The notes beneath the pieces are model-generated. The model did not search any database. It saw only the letters and a program-made list of their open reading frames with translations, and was not told the origin of the DNA. DNA of 7,762 nt from an uncultured Eubacteriales bacterium (GTDB taxonomy: Bacteria; Bacillota; Clostridia; Christensenellales; Aristaeellaceae). The stretch's first letter is position 1. Every line of letters starts with the position of its first letter. The translations under genes were made by a program, and so were the position numbers. Shown in pieces: positions 1 through 5,788 of this stretch. The DNA lies in the NCBI GenBank assembly GCA_902782795.1, contig CACZOT010000417.1:1-7762 (forward strand), in the 5' to 3' direction.

Positions 1-45
1 AGGACCTCGCGTGAAGAACAAGGAAAGATAGAGGTATTTGTTTGA
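1..45 (+). CDS. possible C-terminal end of an upstream gene (partial)
   Basis: Frame 1 is open from the window edge to a TGA at 43-45 and reads RTSREEQGKIEVFV. The composition (charged stretch, then a hydrophobic end) would suit a protein C-terminus, and the other two plus frames hit stops at once or within ten codons. Fourteen codons are too few to identify a family or to rule out chance. No terminator hairpin with a T-run follows before the next gene at 150, so if this is real it may be cotranscribed with that gene. Confidence 0.25.
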   Translation, partial: RTSREEQGKIEVFV

Positions 46-70
46 AGAAGACGCTTTTCAAAACGGAGAT

Positions 71-110
71 TGCGGCCTGACCTGGAGGCCGGCCGCAGAA
101 CCCGGCCTCC
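71..110 (+). promoter_or_regulatory. leader with two mutually exclusive hairpins before the RNHCP gene
   Basis: TGCGGCC (71-77) can pair with GGCCGCA (91-97). GGAGGCCGG (84-92) can pair with CCGGCCTCC (102-110). The two stems share bases 91-92 and overlap in their loops, so only one can form at a time. No T-run follows the second stem, so it is not a standard intrinsic terminator. The arrangement resembles an attenuator or a transcript-end structure of the upstream gene, but it may simply be GC-rich leader sequence. The role is inference. Confidence 0.3.
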
Positions 111-149
111 CCAAATGCGCCACAAAACGGATTTGGAGGGCCGCGAACC

Positions 150-578
150 ATGAACCGCGAGAACAAGAAACGCACCTTTGAGAAGCATCCTTACAAGACC
201 CAGCCCTGCGGCGAATCCTTCACCTGCCGCTTGTGCGGGAGACCGGTCGTCCCGGAGGGCGCGGGCACCGCGCACCGCAACCACTGCCCCTACTGCCTGG
301 CGAGCCGTCACCTGGACGTCGAGCCGGGAGACAGGTCGGCCGATTGCGGAGGCCTGATGGACCCCATCGCCGTGTGGGTGCGCAAAAACGGCGAATGGGC
401 CATCATCCATCGCTGCCGTTTGTGCGGAGCGCTCAGCGCGAACCGCATCGCCGCGGACGATAACCCCATGAAGCTGATGTCCCTGGCCATGAAGCCGGTG
501 TCGTCGCCGCCGTTCCCATTGGAGCGGATCGAGGAGATGACCCGCCTCATGGGTGGAGACGGAGAGCTTCGCTGGTAA
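150..578 (+). CDS. RNHCP-domain zinc-ribbon protein
   Basis: A 142-residue cytoplasmic protein of the RNHCP family, named after the motif seen here as HRNHCPYC at residues 42-49. Cysteines form paired knuckles: C26/C29 (CRLCG), C46/C49 (CPYC) and C89/C92 (CRLCG), with a further C66 in DCGG. This strongly suggests two structural zinc sites. The family is small, widespread in Firmicutes and Actinobacteria, and has no established biochemical role; RNA or protein binding through the zinc ribbon is a guess. The ATG start is supported by GGAGGG at 135-140, nine bases upstream. The N-terminus is basic (NRENKKR). The gene runs alone on the plus strand, converges on the dap operon, and ends at a shared terminator. 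The last 30 residues are outside the cysteine core and look like a helical tail. The family call is firm and the function is unknown. Confidence 0.88.
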   Translation: MNRENKKRTFEKHPYKTQPCGESFTCRLCGRPVVPEGAGTAHRNHCPYCLASRHLDVEPGDRSADCGGLMDPIAVWVRKNGEWAIIHRCRLCGALSANRIAADDNPMKLMSLAMKPVSSPPFPLERIEEMTRLMGGDGELRW

Positions 579-585
579 CAAAAGA

Positions 586-616
586 CGGAGCCGGCACATG
601 CCGGCTCCGCTTTTTT
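586..616. terminator. bidirectional intrinsic terminator between convergent genes
   Basis: CGGAGCCGGC (586-595) pairs with GCCGGCTCCG (600-609) around the loop ACAT, giving a perfect 10-base-pair stem. On the plus strand it is followed by C and six Ts (611-616), which ends the RNHCP gene eight bases after its stop. On the minus strand the stem is followed by TCTTTTG, and it lies about 20 bases beyond the stop codon of the HAD gene. It can therefore end both converging transcripts. Confidence 0.92.
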
Positions 617-629
617 GTACGATGGCAGA

Positions 630-1262
630 TCAGCGAAGCAACCGCTCCGCGAGGGCGGGCAGCTCCGCGATAGAGCGAAGGACGGCGTCCGGAGCCTTGG
701 CCGCTCCGAAGCCGTAGGCCGCGTGGACGAAGGGGAGGGAGGCGAAGCGCGCGGCGGCCTCGTCGCCCGCGGTGTCGCCGACGTACAGCCCGCGCTCGAT
801 CCCCCGCCGCTGCACGAGCGCGCGCAGGTTCTCGCCCTTGCTCAGGCCCGTGTCGCCCGCTTCCACGCATTCGATGAAGAGCGCGCGCAGGCCGTGCGCG
901 TCCAGGAAGGATTGCGCGTAGCCCCGCTGGCAGTTGCTGACGAGATAGAGATCATACCACCCGGCGAGGGAGCGCAGCGTCTCTGGCACGCCGGGGTAGA
1001 GCGTCGCGCCGTGCACGCGCAGAAAGGCGACTTCCTCGTCACCGCACGCATCCATGATCTCCCCGCGGCGCGCGGGCGAGAGATCTCCGAGGAGCGCTGC
1101 GCCGATCTCGTCCATGGTCTTGCCCATGACGGCGTGGACGTCCGCAGCCGTCAAACGGCGCGAAAGCCCCTCGCGCGCGAAGACGCGGTTCCAGGCCGAG
1201 ACCACCGGCGCGGTGGCGTCCCAGAGAGTGCCGTCCAGATCGAATCCGATAGCCTTGTTCAT
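630..1262 (-). CDS. HAD-superfamily hydrolase (phosphoglycolate phosphatase-like)
   Basis: A 210-residue soluble phosphatase of the haloacid dehalogenase superfamily, with an N-terminal catalytic motif and a helical cap of the beta-phosphoglucomutase/phosphoglycolate phosphatase type. Visible motifs are DLDGT (nucleophile D8, acid D10), the motif II serine in LVSN (S109), the motif III lysine in LSKGEN (K142) and motif IV GDTAGD (D163, D167). All catalytic residues are intact, so it should be active on a small phosphorylated molecule; the substrate cannot be read from sequence. An upstream ATG at 1277 would add five residues, but it directly abuts the preceding stop and has no ribosome binding site. 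ATG 1262 has GGGAG eight bases before it, so it is preferred. It is the last gene of the dap operon, 19 bases after the P-loop protein, and ends at the 586-616 terminator. Substrate-level names such as gph are not justified. Confidence 0.88.
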   Translation of the reverse strand: MNKAIGFDLDGTLWDATAPVVSAWNRVFAREGLSRRLTAADVHAVMGKTMDEIGAALLGDLSPARRGEIMDACGDEEVAFLRVHGATLYPGVPETLRSLAGWYDLYLVSNCQRGYAQSFLDAHGLRALFIECVEAGDTGLSKGENLRALVQRRGIERGLYVGDTAGDEAAARFASLPFVHAAYGFGAAKAPDAVLRSIAELPALAERLLR

Positions 1263-1281
1263 GGCGTTTTCTCCCATCGTG

Positions 1282-2046
1282 TCAGATCAGCGCGTGCAGG
1301 ATGCCCTCGCGCGCTTCGTCCCAGCCGCCGTCGATATCCCATTCCCGCCACGTCCCCACGGCTTCCCGCAGAACGTACCGGTCCCGCGCGGCGCGCTCCC
1401 GCCAGAAGGCGAGCTCCCCGTCCGTAGGGGGCTCCTGCCCGCGGTCCCGGTGCGCGCGCGCCAGCTGGCCGGGAAGGAAGTTTGTGCGCAGGTAGAAGAC
1501 CTGCCAGAGAGCGCCGCCGAGCGCCCCGAGCAGATGGCGGACGTGCGCGGCCATCGCGTCCGGCGCGGCACGGTAATTGCGCAAAAGATCGTTGAGCGGG
1601 TGATGCAGGAGCGATCCGTCGAACAGATAGATCACATCCTCCCGCGAGCGCGCGGCGAACCCCTTCCATACCGCGCGGTACGCGGCCGTGTACGCCTCCA
1701 TGGGCACGGCGCGCCTCGGGTGATAACAGAATTCCCGCCCGGCCAGCTCGGAAAGGAGCGGCTCGGGGAAGAGGGGCGTGTCCCCGTCGTAATAGCGCAC
1801 GAGCACGGCCTCCCCGGCGGGAACGGCATGCCGGCGCAGGGCCTCCGCCTGGCCGGGAAAGCGCAAGGGAAGCTCCGCGAATTCCACGGCGGGCAGGTAC
1901 GCAGTGCAGTAGAAATCGATGGGGTTGGCAAAATCGAATTCCGCCCAGGCCTCGACGCTCCGCCCCGCTTCGCGCAATCCTTGCGCGACGAGGCGCAGCG
2001 TGGTGCTCTTGCCCACGCCGGAGACGCCCTCGATGAACGCGAACAC
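1282..2046 (-). CDS. P-loop kinase-like protein (thymidylate kinase-like fold), function unknown
   Basis: A 254-residue cytoplasmic P-loop NTPase. Walker A is GVSGVGKST at residues 7-15, almost at the N-terminus as in nucleoside and nucleotide kinases. A Walker B-like strand and acidic residue lie in VIYLFDGSLLHHP (138-150). An Arg-rich segment ARAHRDRGQ (197-205) looks like the lid of a phosphotransferase. The overall pattern fits an uncharacterised clostridial family usually labelled thymidylate kinase-like or AAA family ATPase; I do not see the DRY/DRH signature of true Tmk. It probably phosphorylates a small molecule, but the substrate is unknown. The start is GTG, supported by a very strong AAAGGAGGAGGGG just upstream. 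It sits 77 bases after ddh and 19 bases before a HAD phosphatase, all on one strand, so it should be cotranscribed with the diaminopimelate genes. Confidence 0.75.
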   Translation of the reverse strand: MFAFIEGVSGVGKSTTLRLVAQGLREAGRSVEAWAEFDFANPIDFYCTAYLPAVEFAELPLRFPGQAEALRRHAVPAGEAVLVRYYDGDTPLFPEPLLSELAGREFCYHPRRAVPMEAYTAAYRAVWKGFAARSREDVIYLFDGSLLHHPLNDLLRNYRAAPDAMAAHVRHLLGALGGALWQVFYLRTNFLPGQLARAHRDRGQEPPTDGELAFWRERAARDRYVLREAVGTWREWDIDGGWDEAREGILHALI

Positions 2047-2072
2047 GGCTTGCCCCTCCTCCTTTGCGCGCG

Positions 2073-2106
2073 CGGAGCCCGCCTTCCCGGGGAAGGACGG
2101 GCTCCG
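2073..2106 (-). repeat. intercistronic hairpin between ddh and the P-loop gene
   Basis: CGGAGCCCG (2073-2081) is the exact reverse complement of CGGGCTCCG (2098-2106). The 16-base interior can add CCTT/AAGG pairing (2082-2085 with 2093-2096). On the minus strand no T-run follows, so it is not a normal terminator. It lies just upstream of the strong ribosome binding site of the P-loop gene. It could protect the 3' end of a processed dapA-dapB-ddh transcript or reduce read-through; that role is inference. Confidence 0.5.
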
Positions 2107-2123
2107 CGTCGGCCGTGGGCCGG

Positions 2124-3110
2124 TCAGACGATGGTGCGGCGAAGCTCCTCGGCGGATTCGCGGCGCAGATAGGCCGGCGCGATATCCAGGAGCGTGCGGC
2201 AGCCGGTCTCGCCCTCGAAGGCGAGGCGGTACGCGGCGCGCGCGCAGGCGATGAGCACGCTGGAGGTGAACTCCGGGTTGGAATCGAGCGCGAGGCGGAA
2301 CTCCACGGTATGGCGGTGCTCGTCCTCAAGGCCGGTGCGGCCGCTGCGCAGGACCATACCGCCGTGGGGGAGGCCGGCGTGGTCGCGCTGGAGCTCCTCG
2401 CGGGAAATGAAGTGCACGGTGGTGTCGTAATCGGCGAAATATTTGGGCATGCTGACGATCTCGCGCTCGATGCGCGCCTTGTCCGCACCTTCCTTGGCGA
2501 CGACGTAGCATTCGCGCGTGTGCTTCTCGCGGGTGGTCAGGGTGGGCATCTCGCCGGAGCGCACGCGCTCGAGCGCCTCGGGCACGGGCACGGTGTACTG
2601 CCTTGCGTCCTCGACGCCCTCGATGCGGCGGATGGCGTCCGAATGGCCCTGGGAGACGCCGCGGCCCCAGAAGGTGTAATCCGCGCCCTTCGGGAGGACG
2701 GCCCCGGCATAGCAGCGCGCCAGGGAGAACAGGCCCGGATCCCAACCGGCGGAGATGATCGCCAGCTTGCCGCCCGCGCGGGCGGCGGCGTCCACGCGCT
2801 CGAAGTGCGCGGGGATATCGGCGTGGGTATCGAAAGAATCCACGATGTTAAAGAGCTCGGCGAAGGCGGGCGTCTGTTCGGGGAGATCCGTGGCGCTGCC
2901 GCCGCAGAGGATCATCACGTCGATCTCGTCCGCGTGCGCGGCTGCGTTCTCGGCGCGGTAGACGGGCACGCCCGGCGTCCGCAGCTGGAGAGAAGAGGGA
3001 TCGCGGCGCGTAAAGACCGCCGCCAGGGTCATATCTTCGTTCTGACGCACGGCGCATTCCACGCCGCGCCCGAGGTTGCCATAGCCCATGATACCGATGC
3101 GAATAGACAT
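2124..3110 (-). CDS. ddh: meso-diaminopimelate dehydrogenase
   Basis: A 328-residue enzyme (EC 1.4.1.16) that reductively aminates tetrahydrodipicolinate (its open-chain form) with NADPH and ammonia to meso-diaminopimelate in one step, bypassing the succinylase and acetylase branches. The N-terminal Rossmann motif is GYGNLG (9-14). The substrate-binding region includes VDSFDTH (90-96), SAGWDPG with D124, FWGRGVSQGHSDA (147-159) with W148, R199, LPHGG with H249 and DSNPE with N278. These match positions known to contact substrate in the Corynebacterium glutamicum enzyme. The length is normal for the family. The ATG has AAAGGAG about eight bases upstream. It lies 37 bases downstream of dapB and is third in the operon, where it completes the path from DapA and DapB to the cell-wall precursor and lysine precursor. 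No damage is seen. Confidence 0.95.
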   Translation of the reverse strand: MSIRIGIMGYGNLGRGVECAVRQNEDMTLAAVFTRRDPSSLQLRTPGVPVYRAENAAAHADEIDVMILCGGSATDLPEQTPAFAELFNIVDSFDTHADIPAHFERVDAAARAGGKLAIISAGWDPGLFSLARCYAGAVLPKGADYTFWGRGVSQGHSDAIRRIEGVEDARQYTVPVPEALERVRSGEMPTLTTREKHTRECYVVAKEGADKARIEREIVSMPKYFADYDTTVHFISREELQRDHAGLPHGGMVLRSGRTGLEDEHRHTVEFRLALDSNPEFTSSVLIACARAAYRLAFEGETGCRTLLDIAPAYLRRESAEELRRTIV

Positions 3111-3147
3111 AAAACCTGCTCCTTTGATTTTGCTTTGTGTTTGTTTT

Positions 3148-3879
3148 CTAGCCGTGGATGAGGTCTTCCATATCGTAGAGGCCCGGTGCGCGCCCCATGA
3201 GGAACTGCGCGGCCGCGAGCGCGCCCTGGGCGAAGAGCGTGCGGTCGAAGGCGTCGTGGCGCAGGGTGATCTCCTGCCCGGCGAGGGCGAAATGCACCTC
3301 GTGCCGCCCGACGACCGAGCCCAGGCGCAGGGAGTGGATGCCGATTTCCTCCGGCTCGCGCTTGCCGTTCTCGTGCCGTCCGACGACGTTCTTCATGTGC
3401 GGGCGCTCGGCGCGCACGGCCTCGGCGAGCATGAGGGCCGTGCCGCTGGGCACGTCCGCCTTCTGGTTGTGGTGCGCCTCGACGATCTCGATATCCGCGC
3501 CGGGAAGGGCGCGAGCCGCCTCGCGGGCCAGGTGGCACAGGAGCGCCACGCCCACGCACAGATTGCCGCTTTTGAGGACCGGCACCTTTTCCGCGCAGCG
3601 GCGGATGCGGGCCATCTCGGCCTCGGTCTGTCCGGTAGCGGCGAAGACCACGGGCACGCCGCGGTCCTCGGCGAAGGCGGCCACGTCGGCGGTGGCGAGG
3701 TGACTGGAAAAATCGATGACGCAGTCCACGTCCTCGCGGCACTGGCTGATGTGCGCCAAGACGCCGCTGTTTTCCTCGGCTCGGGCGTCTACGCCCACGT
3801 GCGAGACGCCGTTTGCGTCCAGTACGGCGGCGACGGCCTGTCCCATGCGGCCGAGCGCGCCGTGGATAAGTACTTTCAT
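3148..3879 (-). CDS. dapB: 4-hydroxy-tetrahydrodipicolinate reductase
   Basis: A 243-residue cytoplasmic reductase (EC 1.17.1.8) that reduces the DapA product to tetrahydrodipicolinate with NAD(P)H. The dinucleotide-binding motif is GALGRMGQ (7-14). The catalytic and substrate loop is EAHHNQKADVPSGTA (134-148), with the expected catalytic histidine (H136/H137) and lysine (K140). The C-terminal segment LRLGSVVGRHEVHF (185-198) and the FAQGAL ending motif are typical. The open frame extends 38 codons upstream, but that stretch overlaps the end of dapA. The ATG at 3879 has AAAGGAG nine bases before it and starts exactly at the conserved MKVLIHGALGRMG, so it is the true start. It lies 31 bases downstream of dapA. 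The protein is slightly shorter than the E. coli enzyme (273 residues), as is common in Firmicutes. Confidence 0.96.
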   Translation of the reverse strand: MKVLIHGALGRMGQAVAAVLDANGVSHVGVDARAEENSGVLAHISQCREDVDCVIDFSSHLATADVAAFAEDRGVPVVFAATGQTEAEMARIRRCAEKVPVLKSGNLCVGVALLCHLAREAARALPGADIEIVEAHHNQKADVPSGTALMLAEAVRAERPHMKNVVGRHENGKREPEEIGIHSLRLGSVVGRHEVHFALAGQEITLRHDAFDRTLFAQGALAAAQFLMGRAPGLYDMEDLIHG

Positions 3880-3910
3880 GCGAAATCGCTCCTTTCGTAA
3901 CGGGCGTACA

Positions 3911-4795
3911 TCAGAGCCCGAAGACGGCCATTTCCTGATAGAGGCGGGCGCGGTGCGGCTCCTCGAGGGGGATGAGCGGCAGGCGGAGGACATCCTCGCC
4001 GTAGCCCATGCGCGCCATCGCCGCCTTGACGGGGATGGGGTTGGTCTGGCTGAACAGCGCCTTGGTGAGGGGAAGCGTCTTCAGCTGCAGCTCCATGGCC
4101 CCAGCCAGATCGCCAGCGAAGAAGCGGCGGCAGATCTCGGACGTCTCGCGGGGGAGGAGGTTCGAGAGCACGCTCACCACACCCTTGCCGCCCACGGCGA
4201 GGATGGGCACGATCTGGTCGTCGTTGCCGGAATAGAGATCGAGCCGCCCGGAAACCAGGCGCACCGTCTCGACGATCTTCGAGATATCGCCGTTGGCCTC
4301 CTTGATGCCCGCGATCATGGGATGATCGGCGAGCAGTGCGTAAGTCGCGGGTTCAATATTGATGCCCGTGCGGCTGGGGACGTTGTAGAGCAGGACCGGC
4401 TTGCTGGAAGCGTCCGCGATGGCCGTGAATGTGGCCACCAGGCCGGACTGGGAGGTTTTGTTGTAATAGGGCGTGACCACGAGGCAGCCGTCCGCGCCGA
4501 GATCGCAGGCGCGCTTCGTGGCGGCGATGGCGTGGGCGGTATCGTTGGAGCCCGTGCCCGCGATGACGGGAACGCGCCCCGCGGCCCGGCGGATCACGCG
4601 CTCGATGACGGAGAAGCGTTCCTCGTCGGAGAGCGTGGCGCTCTCTCCCGTGGTGCCGCAGGCGATCAGCGCGCCGACTCCGCCAGCGATCTGGAATTCC
4701 ACCAGGCGGTCGAGGGCGGCATAGTCCACGCCGCTGCGATTCATGGGGGTGATGAGGGCGGTGCCGACGCCGGTGAACAAAGCGGTCTTTACCAT
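3911..4795 (-). CDS. dapA: 4-hydroxy-tetrahydrodipicolinate synthase
   Basis: A 294-residue TIM-barrel lyase (EC 4.3.3.7) that condenses pyruvate with aspartate semialdehyde, the first committed step of diaminopimelate and lysine synthesis. Visible active-site residues are GTTGES (47-52, catalytic threonine), PYYNK (109-113, Y111), Y137 and R142 in LLYNVPSRTG, and the Schiff-base lysine K165 in IAGIKEANGD. All are four positions later than in E. coli (T44/45, Y107, Y133, R138, K161), so the enzyme is intact. An ATG-less extension of 15 codons exists upstream, but it enters the promoter. ATG 4795 has GGAGG nine bases before it and is preferred. It is the first gene of the operon and its leader is only about 28 bases, which leaves no room for a lysine riboswitch. 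Control, if any, is probably at the promoter. Whether lysine inhibits it cannot be judged. Confidence 0.97.
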   Translation of the reverse strand: MVKTALFTGVGTALITPMNRSGVDYAALDRLVEFQIAGGVGALIACGTTGESATLSDEERFSVIERVIRRAAGRVPVIAGTGSNDTAHAIAATKRACDLGADGCLVVTPYYNKTSQSGLVATFTAIADASSKPVLLYNVPSRTGINIEPATYALLADHPMIAGIKEANGDISKIVETVRLVSGRLDLYSGNDDQIVPILAVGGKGVVSVLSNLLPRETSEICRRFFAGDLAGAMELQLKTLPLTKALFSQTNPIPVKAAMARMGYGEDVLRLPLIPLEEPHRARLYQEMAVFGL

Positions 4796-4830
4796 GGCAG
4801 GGGACCTCCGTTTCCTCTTGGATAAGTAGT

Positions 4831-4859
4831 ACTCTAGCACACGCGCATTGCGCCTTCAA
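4831..4859 (-). promoter_or_regulatory. sigma-A-type promoter of the dap operon
   Basis: On the minus strand TTGAAG (4859-4854) and TAGAGT (4836-4831) are separated by exactly 17 bases. The -10 box is preceded by TGC, giving an extended -10 (TGnTAGAGT). Transcription would start near 4824, leaving a leader of roughly 28 bases before the dapA ATG. No other promoter-like pair of this quality is seen upstream of dapA. Confidence 0.72.
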
Positions 4860-4873
4860 GCGCTTGAGCGCAA
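4848..4873. promoter_or_regulatory. palindromic candidate operator over the dapA -35 box
   Basis: TCAAGCGCTTGA (4856-4867) is a perfect 12-base palindrome. It is flanked by TTGCGC (4848-4853) on one side and its exact reverse complement GCGCAA (4868-4873) on the other, with a two-base CT offset on the left. The palindrome covers four of the six bases of the -35 box, where a bound repressor would block RNA polymerase. There is no T-run next to it, so termination is unlikely. The binding protein is unknown. Confidence 0.5.
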
Positions 4874-5185
4874 ACTTAACCCGGCTGACACGCGCCGGGC
4901 TCTTTTGCTAAGGATATGCAGGAAGCGCCCCGCCCAGAACCGGACAGAAAAGCGAATGAACCGCTGCGCTACGCAGGAAACGTTCAGGAAGGGAGAAGGA
5001 ATTGATGCAAAGGTTTAACCTCCCGTTCATGAAGAACAGAAGGGGAAGGGGTATACTGTCAGCACAACGGACGGGGCGAGAAACCGCCAAAAACCCTGCG
5101 ATTTCGGGGGATTTCACGGCGACTAGCGCTCCGCCGCGAGGAATACGCGCCGCTTTGGGCGGCGCGCGGAAGGAAGGTGCTTCCT
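4874..5185 (+). other. noncoding divergent region and structured leader of the S-component gene
   Basis: About 310 bases without a convincing gene. CCCGGC (4880-4885) pairs with GCCGGG (4894-4899) and is followed by CTCTTTT, a weak plus-strand terminator shape. TGAAC (4957-4961) and CTGCG (4964-4968) pair with CGCAG (4972-4976) and GTTCA (4982-4986) in a nested hairpin. AGGTT-T-AACCT at 5011-5021 is another inverted repeat. TATACT (5052-5057) could be a -10 box, but no good -35 is seen. Downstream, CGCGCCGC (5146-5153) pairs with GCGGCGCG (5159-5166). I compared the leader by eye with TPP, FMN, cobalamin, preQ1, THF, lysine, SAM and T-box consensus elements and recognised none. Confidence 0.45.
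5171..5185 (+). promoter_or_regulatory. hairpin containing the ribosome binding site of the S-component gene
   Basis: AGGAAG (5171-5176) and CTTCCT (5180-5185) are exact reverse complements around the three-base loop GTG, directly next to the GTG start at 5186. The left arm is the core of the Shine-Dalgarno sequence GGAAGGAAGG. Folding would hide the ribosome binding site, so translation may be controlled or simply low. The pairing is visible; the regulation is inferred. Confidence 0.45.
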
Positions 5186-5746
5186 GTGAACAAAGCGAAA
5201 CCTGTGTCTCCCGTCCTGCGAATCACCTGCATCGGAATGATGGCCGCGGTCGTCTGCGTGGTGACGCTGTTCCGTTTCCCGCTCCTGGGCTCGAAGGTGC
5301 ATTTCGCCAACGCTATGTGCCTGCTTTCCGGGCTGCTCCTGGGGCCGGCTTGCGGCGGGCTCTCGGCGGGGCTGGGCTCCGCGCTGTACGATCTGCTCCT
5401 GGGCGGATACGGCCCTGTGGACGCCGCAATCACCTTCGTGACGAAATTCGCCATGGGCTGGGTTTGCGGGATGATCGCCGGGCAGGTCATCGAAAAGAGG
5501 GGCACGGCGCGCGTGGTCGCAGCGGCGGTCATCGGCGCGCTGACGTATGTGGCGCTGTACCTGTGCAAGACCTGGGTCTTCCAGCGCTTCGTGTACGGAT
5601 ACGCCCATGACGCCATCGTCGCCACGGTGCTTTCGAAGGTGCCCGCCTCGCTGATCAACGCCGCGCTGGCTTCCGTCGCCGCACCGGTATTCTATTTCGC
5701 GCTGCTCCGGCCCATCAAAAAGTTGGGGCTCCCCTGGGGACGATAA
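5186..5746 (+). CDS. ECF-type transporter S component (substrate-binding membrane protein)
   Basis: A 186-residue, very hydrophobic protein with about five to six membrane segments (approximately 10-30, 43-65, 66-75/85-102, 108-128, 150-175). The pattern KVHFANAMCLLSGLLLGP followed by GGLSAGLGSALYDLLLGGYG, then TFVTKFAMGWVCG, is typical of energy-coupling-factor S components, which bind a vitamin or other micronutrient and are powered by a shared EcfT/EcfA1/EcfA2 module. No ECF ATPase or EcfT lies in the window, so it would be a group II solitary S component. The substrate cannot be read from sequence and no recognised riboswitch gives a hint. The frame permits GTG 5177, but GTG 5186 is preferred because AGGAAGG (5171-5177) is eight bases before it. 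The gene is divergent from the dap operon and ends in its own terminator. A related small membrane family is possible but less likely. Confidence 0.75.
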   Translation: MNKAKPVSPVLRITCIGMMAAVVCVVTLFRFPLLGSKVHFANAMCLLSGLLLGPACGGLSAGLGSALYDLLLGGYGPVDAAITFVTKFAMGWVCGMIAGQVIEKRGTARVVAAAVIGALTYVALYLCKTWVFQRFVYGYAHDAIVATVLSKVPASLINAALASVAAPVFYFALLRPIKKLGLPWGR

Positions 5747-5788
5747 AAAACGCGCCGCCTCCGCCATAACGGCGGGGGCGTTTTCTTT
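5747..5788 (+). terminator. intrinsic terminator of the S-component gene
   Basis: AAAACGC (5747-5753) pairs with GCGTTTT (5778-5784), and inside it CCGCC (5761-5765) pairs with GGCGG (5771-5775) around ATAAC, leaving an imperfect middle. The T-rich tract TTTTCTTT (5781-5788) follows. It begins immediately after the TAA stop of the S component. Confidence 0.8.

Noticed and set aside
1262..1277. Upstream ATG at 1277 as the start of the HAD gene
   Set aside because: It has no ribosome binding site and sits right after the stop of the preceding gene, while GGGAG lies at proper distance before ATG 1262, where the conserved N-terminus begins.
1054..2488. Long open frames on both strands overlapping the HAD and P-loop genes in other frames
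   Set aside because: Proteins are Arg/Pro/Ala-rich with no family resemblance, while the chosen frames carry complete HAD and Walker motifs and proper ribosome binding sites.
2064..3161. Plus-strand open frame of about 365 codons opposite ddh
   Set aside because: It is antisense to an intact enzyme gene, has a TTG start without a ribosome binding site and no recognisable motifs, so it is a GC-driven shadow.
4796..4830. Lysine riboswitch upstream of dapA
   Set aside because: The predicted transcript leader is only about 28 bases and none of the lysine-riboswitch consensus segments are visible further upstream on the minus strand.
4900..5000. FMN riboswitch-like 3' end (GGGAGAAGGA at 4991-5000)
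   Set aside because: Only this short purine-rich piece matches. The conserved GGGCAGGGTGAAATTCCC and other RFN segments are absent.
5002..5610. Plus-strand open frame of about 200 codons starting just after GGGAGAAGGA, overlapping the S-component gene
   Set aside because: It runs out of frame through a clear membrane protein, its product is Arg/Gly/Ala-rich without domain features, and long open frames are expected by chance at this GC content.
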